Assembly (NCBI GenBank): GCA_023443625.1
Contig: JAEZTQ010000002.1
Coordinates: forward strand, 1 to 33,137
DNA from: Bacillota bacterium
Lineage (GTDB): Bacteria; Bacillota_A; Clostridia; Lachnospirales; Lachnospiraceae
Length of the DNA stretch: 33,137 nucleotides
Direction: 5' to 3'
Below the pieces are notes generated by a model, which was not told the origin of the DNA, ran no database searches, and worked only from the letters and a program-made list of their open reading frames with translations. How positions within the stretch are numbered: the first letter of the stretch is position 1; each line of letters begins with the position of its first letter. The position numbers and the translations under genes were made by a program. Below are positions 30,075 through 33,137 of this stretch, one piece after another.

Positions 30075-30321
30075 TCCTTTTTTATCCGTAATACAGCAAA
30101 TAAGAGAAGATAACAGGACACAAATACCAGTATCATTTCGTTATGGCATAGTTAAATCCGTAACTCCATTAGAGATTGATGTAGCGGGTACAAGTCAAGA
30201 CAAAGACACTTTGCTTAAGAATGATTTGCTTATCAATTTTGAATTAGGTGATCGCTTGTTGCTGTTGCCCATAGACGATGACCAGAGATATATAATTATA
30301 TGCAAGGTGGTGGATACATGA
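30064..30321 (+). CDS. DUF2577-like baseplate protein (XkdR-like)
   Basis: 85 residues: MDNNPFLSVIQQIREDNRTQ then an OB-like beta region (SFRYGIVKSVTPLEIDVAG, FELGDRLLLLPIDDDQRYII). GTG 30064 is chosen for its GGTGG site and the family-like start; longer in-frame versions run back into the hub gene. Its stop overlaps the next start by four bases (ATGA). Confidence 0.82.
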   Translation: MDNNPFLSVIQQIREDNRTQIPVSFRYGIVKSVTPLEIDVAGTSQDKDTLLKNDLLINFELGDRLLLLPIDDDQRYIIICKVVDT

Positions 30322-30734
30322 GTCTTTTTCCTATAATACAGCCGCAAAATGCCGAGGTGCAGACAGAACTTAAGTTGTATAGAGAAGTTAAATGGGACTA
30401 CGAAAATAACATGCCTATATTTAAGAATGGGTCTCCTGTCATGGTAAGTGGCAAGGAGGCCGTTTTAGTTTGGGCAAGGAAAGCACTGCAAACTAATAGG
30501 TATCGCCACGAAATCTATACATGGGATTATGGAAGTGAAGTAGAGTCTCTTATCGGACAACCTTTTACAGAGGAATTAAAGCAATCGGAAGCTACTAGGT
30601 ACGTGAAGGAATGCTTGTTGAGTAATCCTTATATTACAGATGTTACAGACATAACGGCTGAGTTAAACAATGATAAATTAAGTATTAACTGTACAATTGA
30701 AACAGTTTATGGGGAGGTGAAAATAGATGTATGA
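30318..30734 (+). CDS. DUF2634 baseplate protein (XkdS/gp25-like)
   Basis: 138 residues: KLYREVKWDYENNMPIFKNG, then GKEAVLVWARKALQTNRYRH and EIYTWDYGSEVESLIG, the characteristic W-rich sequence of XkdS-type baseplate wedge proteins. ATG 30318 has GGTGG upstream. It overlaps the baseplate J gene by eight bases. Confidence 0.9.
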   Translation: MSLFPIIQPQNAEVQTELKLYREVKWDYENNMPIFKNGSPVMVSGKEAVLVWARKALQTNRYRHEIYTWDYGSEVESLIGQPFTEELKQSEATRYVKECLLSNPYITDVTDITAELNNDKLSINCTIETVYGEVKIDV

Positions 30735-31773
30735 GAACTTAACAGTAGAGGAAATAAAAAGCGACATATTAACCAGAATATCTACAGATGTAGATACTAG
30801 GGAGGGGAGCTTTACCAATGACATGATAAGCGCCGCATCCTATGAAATATGGAAATTATATCAATCACTAGATGCACTTATCCCCATGGTATTCATCAAT
30901 GAAACTTCTGGCGAATACATAGATAAGCGTTGTGCTGAATATGGGATAGAACGAAAAGCGGGAGCAAAAGCACTTACTGTCTTATCTTTTACTGGCACAG
31001 ATGGAACAATAATTCCTCAAGGCAAAGCGTTTCTCACTGCTGACGGATTAGAATTTATTACTGAGGAAAAAGTAACTATCAGTGGTGGAGTTGCAACGGC
31101 TACAGCCACGGCAGCAGAGATAGGCAGCAAGTATAATGTTGAAGCCGACACTATCACAGGGCAGTATACCAATATAAGCGGACTGGTCTCAATCACTAAT
31201 ATCCTAGCTATTGGTGGTACAGAGCCGGAGAGCGATGCTGCACTAGTGAAAAGGCTATATGATTTTCTTCAAAAGCCTTCAACATCCGGCAATGCACATA
31301 ATTACAAGCAATGGGCCATGGAAGTACCTGGGGTTGGAGATGCAAAAGTTTTTCCGCTATGGAATGGACCAGGCACAGTTAAGGTTGTTATAGCAGATAA
31401 CAACAAACAACCTGTCTCATCGCAATTAATTACAGATGTACATAGCTATATCGAAGCTGTAAGGCCAATTGGACCTACTATCACTGTAACATCAGGTGTT
31501 GCCAAGATAGTAAAAATAAAGGCTAGATTAAGTCTAGCACCCGGATGGACTTTGCAAGCGGTAACAGAAATGTTTGAAAGAGCCTTAAGAGAGCAGTTTA
31601 AAAATATTGCATTCTCAGCCTCCTACATAAGTCATGCCAAGATTGGAACACTCTTACTAGGTATAGATGGAGTTCTAGATTACAGCGACCTTCAACTCAA
31701 TGACAGCAACTCTAATATAGCACTGGCAGATGAAGAGATCCCCGTTATAGGCAGTGTAGATTTGGAGGTGTGA
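30727..31773 (+). CDS. Baseplate J-like protein (XkdT/gp47)
   Basis: 348 residues of the baseplate J family: EGSFTNDMISAASYEIWKLY near the start, ETSGEYIDKRCAEYGIERK AGAKA, KRLYDFLQKPSTSGNAHNYK QWAMEVPGV, and a C-terminal beta/alpha domain. A main wedge component of contractile-tail baseplates. ATG 30727 follows GGAGGTG. Confidence 0.94.
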   Translation: MYENLTVEEIKSDILTRISTDVDTREGSFTNDMISAASYEIWKLYQSLDALIPMVFINETSGEYIDKRCAEYGIERKAGAKALTVLSFTGTDGTIIPQGKAFLTADGLEFITEEKVTISGGVATATATAAEIGSKYNVEADTITGQYTNISGLVSITNILAIGGTEPESDAALVKRLYDFLQKPSTSGNAHNYKQWAMEVPGVGDAKVFPLWNGPGTVKVVIADNNKQPVSSQLITDVHSYIEAVRPIGPTITVTSGVAKIVKIKARLSLAPGWTLQAVTEMFERALREQFKNIAFSASYISHAKIGTLLLGIDGVLDYSDLQLNDSNSNIALADEEIPVIGSVDLEV

Positions 31774-31774
31774 T

Positions 31775-33137
31775 ATGTTTGCTGAAAAGCTCAATAAAAA
31801 GCAGGATGGTAGTGTCTATGTAATTGAAGAAGAGCAGGTCATTACAGAAGGAAAATATGAAGGTCTTTTGCAGCATGACAATGCCAACATAAAGACAATT
31901 AGAGTGTTTACCGGATCAAGGCTTACAGGGTCTGAAATTGTAAACGTTATCGTATCTGTACCCAGTGAAACTCCATGGAAAACATATGTAAAGGTCTTTG
32001 CAGAAGTTGGAAAGGTATATATTTCATACGAAACACCAGGGGATACCGTAGAAGCAGATGATATTAACATCCTCCAGGAAGCAGCTGAGGGTTTACGAGA
32101 TGATTTCGAAGAGTACCGTGATGTAAACGATACAGAGGTTATATCCATTAAGAGTCGCTTAAACATAGCGGAAACTAAAAAGGCTGATAAAACCTATGTT
32201 GATACAGAACTAGCAAAAAAAGCTGACAAATCCAGCACATATACAAAGACTGAAACCGATCAACGAATTCAGAATGTCATAGGGGCAGCTCCTGCAGCAC
32301 TGGATACTTTACAAGAGATAGGAAAAGCTCTGAATAATGATCCTGATTTTGCAGCTACCATGACCGCTCAACTTGCTACAAAGGTGGATAAAATCACTGG
32401 TAAGGGACTTTCCACTGAAGATTATAGTACAACTGAAAAGAGTAAACTGGCAGGGATAGAGACTGGTGCAAATAAGTATGTTCATCCATCTACACATGCA
32501 CCTTCAATTATTACTCAGGATGTGAATAACCGCTTTGTTACAGATGCTGAAAAAGCTGTATGGAGCGGTAAAGCAAGTACAGCTACGGTTACAACAACGG
32601 CTAACGGGCTTATGAGTTCAGCAGATAAGATGAAACTAGATGGGGTAGAAGAAAATGCAAATAACTATATCCATCCCGATAACGGCGTAACAGTAGGTAC
32701 ATATAAGAGTGTAACTGTAGATAAAAAAGGACATGTGACTGGTGGAACAAACCCTACAACTTTATTAGGATATGGTATTACAGATGCAGCTCCTTCTTCT
32801 CATGTTGGTGGTACAGGGGCGACTCATGGGGTGGCTACGACCTCGGTAAATGGCTTTATGAGCAGTACTGATAAAACAAAGCTTGACGGTATTGCTTCAG
32901 GAGCAAATAATTATGTGCATCCAGGCACTGGAACTAACCCTCACGGCACCACAAAATTAGATATCGGGTTAGGAAATTTATCAAATGATGCTCAAGTGAA
33001 ACGCACAGAAATGGGGGCTAACAGTGGTGTGGCTACACTGGATGCAGCGGGTGTTAATGCCCAGGCTCCAAAGGCACATACCCATGATGACAGATATTAC
33101 ACAGAAACAGAAGCTAATGCTAAGTTTGCAACCAAGG
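31775..33137 (+). CDS. Tail fibre protein (partial, runs off window end)
   Basis: At least 454 residues are visible, with no stop before the window end. The first about 130 residues are a globular baseplate-attachment part with a beta-rich start (GSVYVIEEEQVITEGKYEGL). A helical stalk follows, then repeat units characteristic of phage tail fibres: three copies of a KxKLDGI..GANNYVHP-type motif, two copies of NGLMSSADK/NGFMSSTDK, and HTHDDRYYTETEANAKF at the end. GGAGGTG overlaps the upstream stop region. The receptor-binding tip and any chaperone lie outside the window. Confidence 0.93.
   Translation, partial: MFAEKLNKKQDGSVYVIEEEQVITEGKYEGLLQHDNANIKTIRVFTGSRLTGSEIVNVIVSVPSETPWKTYVKVFAEVGKVYISYETPGDTVEADDINILQEAAEGLRDDFEEYRDVNDTEVISIKSRLNIAETKKADKTYVDTELAKKADKSSTYTKTETDQRIQNVIGAAPAALDTLQEIGKALNNDPDFAATMTAQLATKVDKITGKGLSTEDYSTTEKSKLAGIETGANKYVHPSTHAPSIITQDVNNRFVTDAEKAVWSGKASTATVTTTANGLMSSADKMKLDGVEENANNYIHPDNGVTVGTYKSVTVDKKGHVTGGTNPTTLLGYGITDAAPSSHVGGTGATHGVATTSVNGFMSSTDKTKLDGIASGANNYVHPGTGTNPHGTTKLDIGLGNLSNDAQVKRTEMGANSGVATLDAAGVNAQAPKAHTHDDRYYTETEANAKFATK

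Noticed and set aside
32700..33137. Repeats in the tail fibre as a CRISPR-like or tandem DNA repeat
   Set aside because: They are protein-level repeats of known tail-fibre type with diverged DNA; no regular repeat-spacer pattern.
1..33137. Insertion sequences, CRISPR arrays, rRNA, lysis genes
   Set aside because: None seen on either strand; holin and lysin presumably lie beyond the right edge.

Overview
The window reads as the left two thirds of an integrated temperate phage (prophage) in a low-GC Firmicute, most likely a Clostridia/Lachnospiraceae-type host. The basis is AT-rich codon use, strong GGAGG-type ribosome binding sites, TTGACA-17-TATAAT-type promoters, and Firmicute phage families throughout. 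It starts in the 3' half of a host tRNA-Thr(GGT) gene, followed at once by a tyrosine integrase, so the tRNA is the probable attachment site. It ends inside a tail-fibre gene, so lysis genes and the right attachment site are not visible.

Layout. (1) 1-5468, minus strand, lysogeny and accessory block: integrase, a large protein of unknown function, a solitary HsdR-N-type nuclease-like protein with its own promoter, an ImmA/IrrE-type metallopeptidase fused to zinc ribbons, and a short XRE repressor. (2) 5469-5960, genetic switch: two face-to-face promoters, each with an AACCACAGGTT-like operator in its -35/-10 spacer and another over its likely start point, then a small Cro-like gene and a further operator before an ORF6N/ORF6C antirepressor. 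(3) 6899-12872, early genes: small unknown proteins, an excisionase-like HTH protein, a protein with a C-terminal J-domain, a replication initiator with iterons and an AT-rich stretch inside its gene (candidate origin), and a DnaB-like helicase. (4) 12872-16572, accessory/regulatory segment: an inverted secreted-protein gene, a late-regulator-like protein, several terminator hairpins, and small transcription units, including a minus-strand cassette of two tiny membrane proteins and a 59-residue XRE regulator with its own promoter, operator-like palindrome and terminator; then a zinc-ribbon protein and an HNH endonuclease. (5) 16573-33137, packaging and structure: candidate cos region, small and large terminase, portal, Clp-type prohead protease, HK97-fold capsid, connector genes, tail sheath and tube (contractile tail), a -1 frameshift tail chaperone pair, a tape measure, LysM and hub/baseplate genes, and a repeat-rich tail fibre.

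How it works together. The XRE repressor would hold the lysogenic state at the switch. The ImmA-like protease and the ORF6N antirepressor are two plausible routes to induction. The initiator and helicase replicate the phage, the late-regulator-like protein probably turns on the region downstream of 14 kb, and HNH plus terminase cut and package at cos. The most interesting uncharacterised parts are the small-protein units at 14.7-15.6 kb, the lone nuclease-like protein and its unknown neighbour, and a conserved capsid-downstream ORF with no normal start codon that may be reached by frameshifting. All functions are read from sequence by eye; no database search was run.
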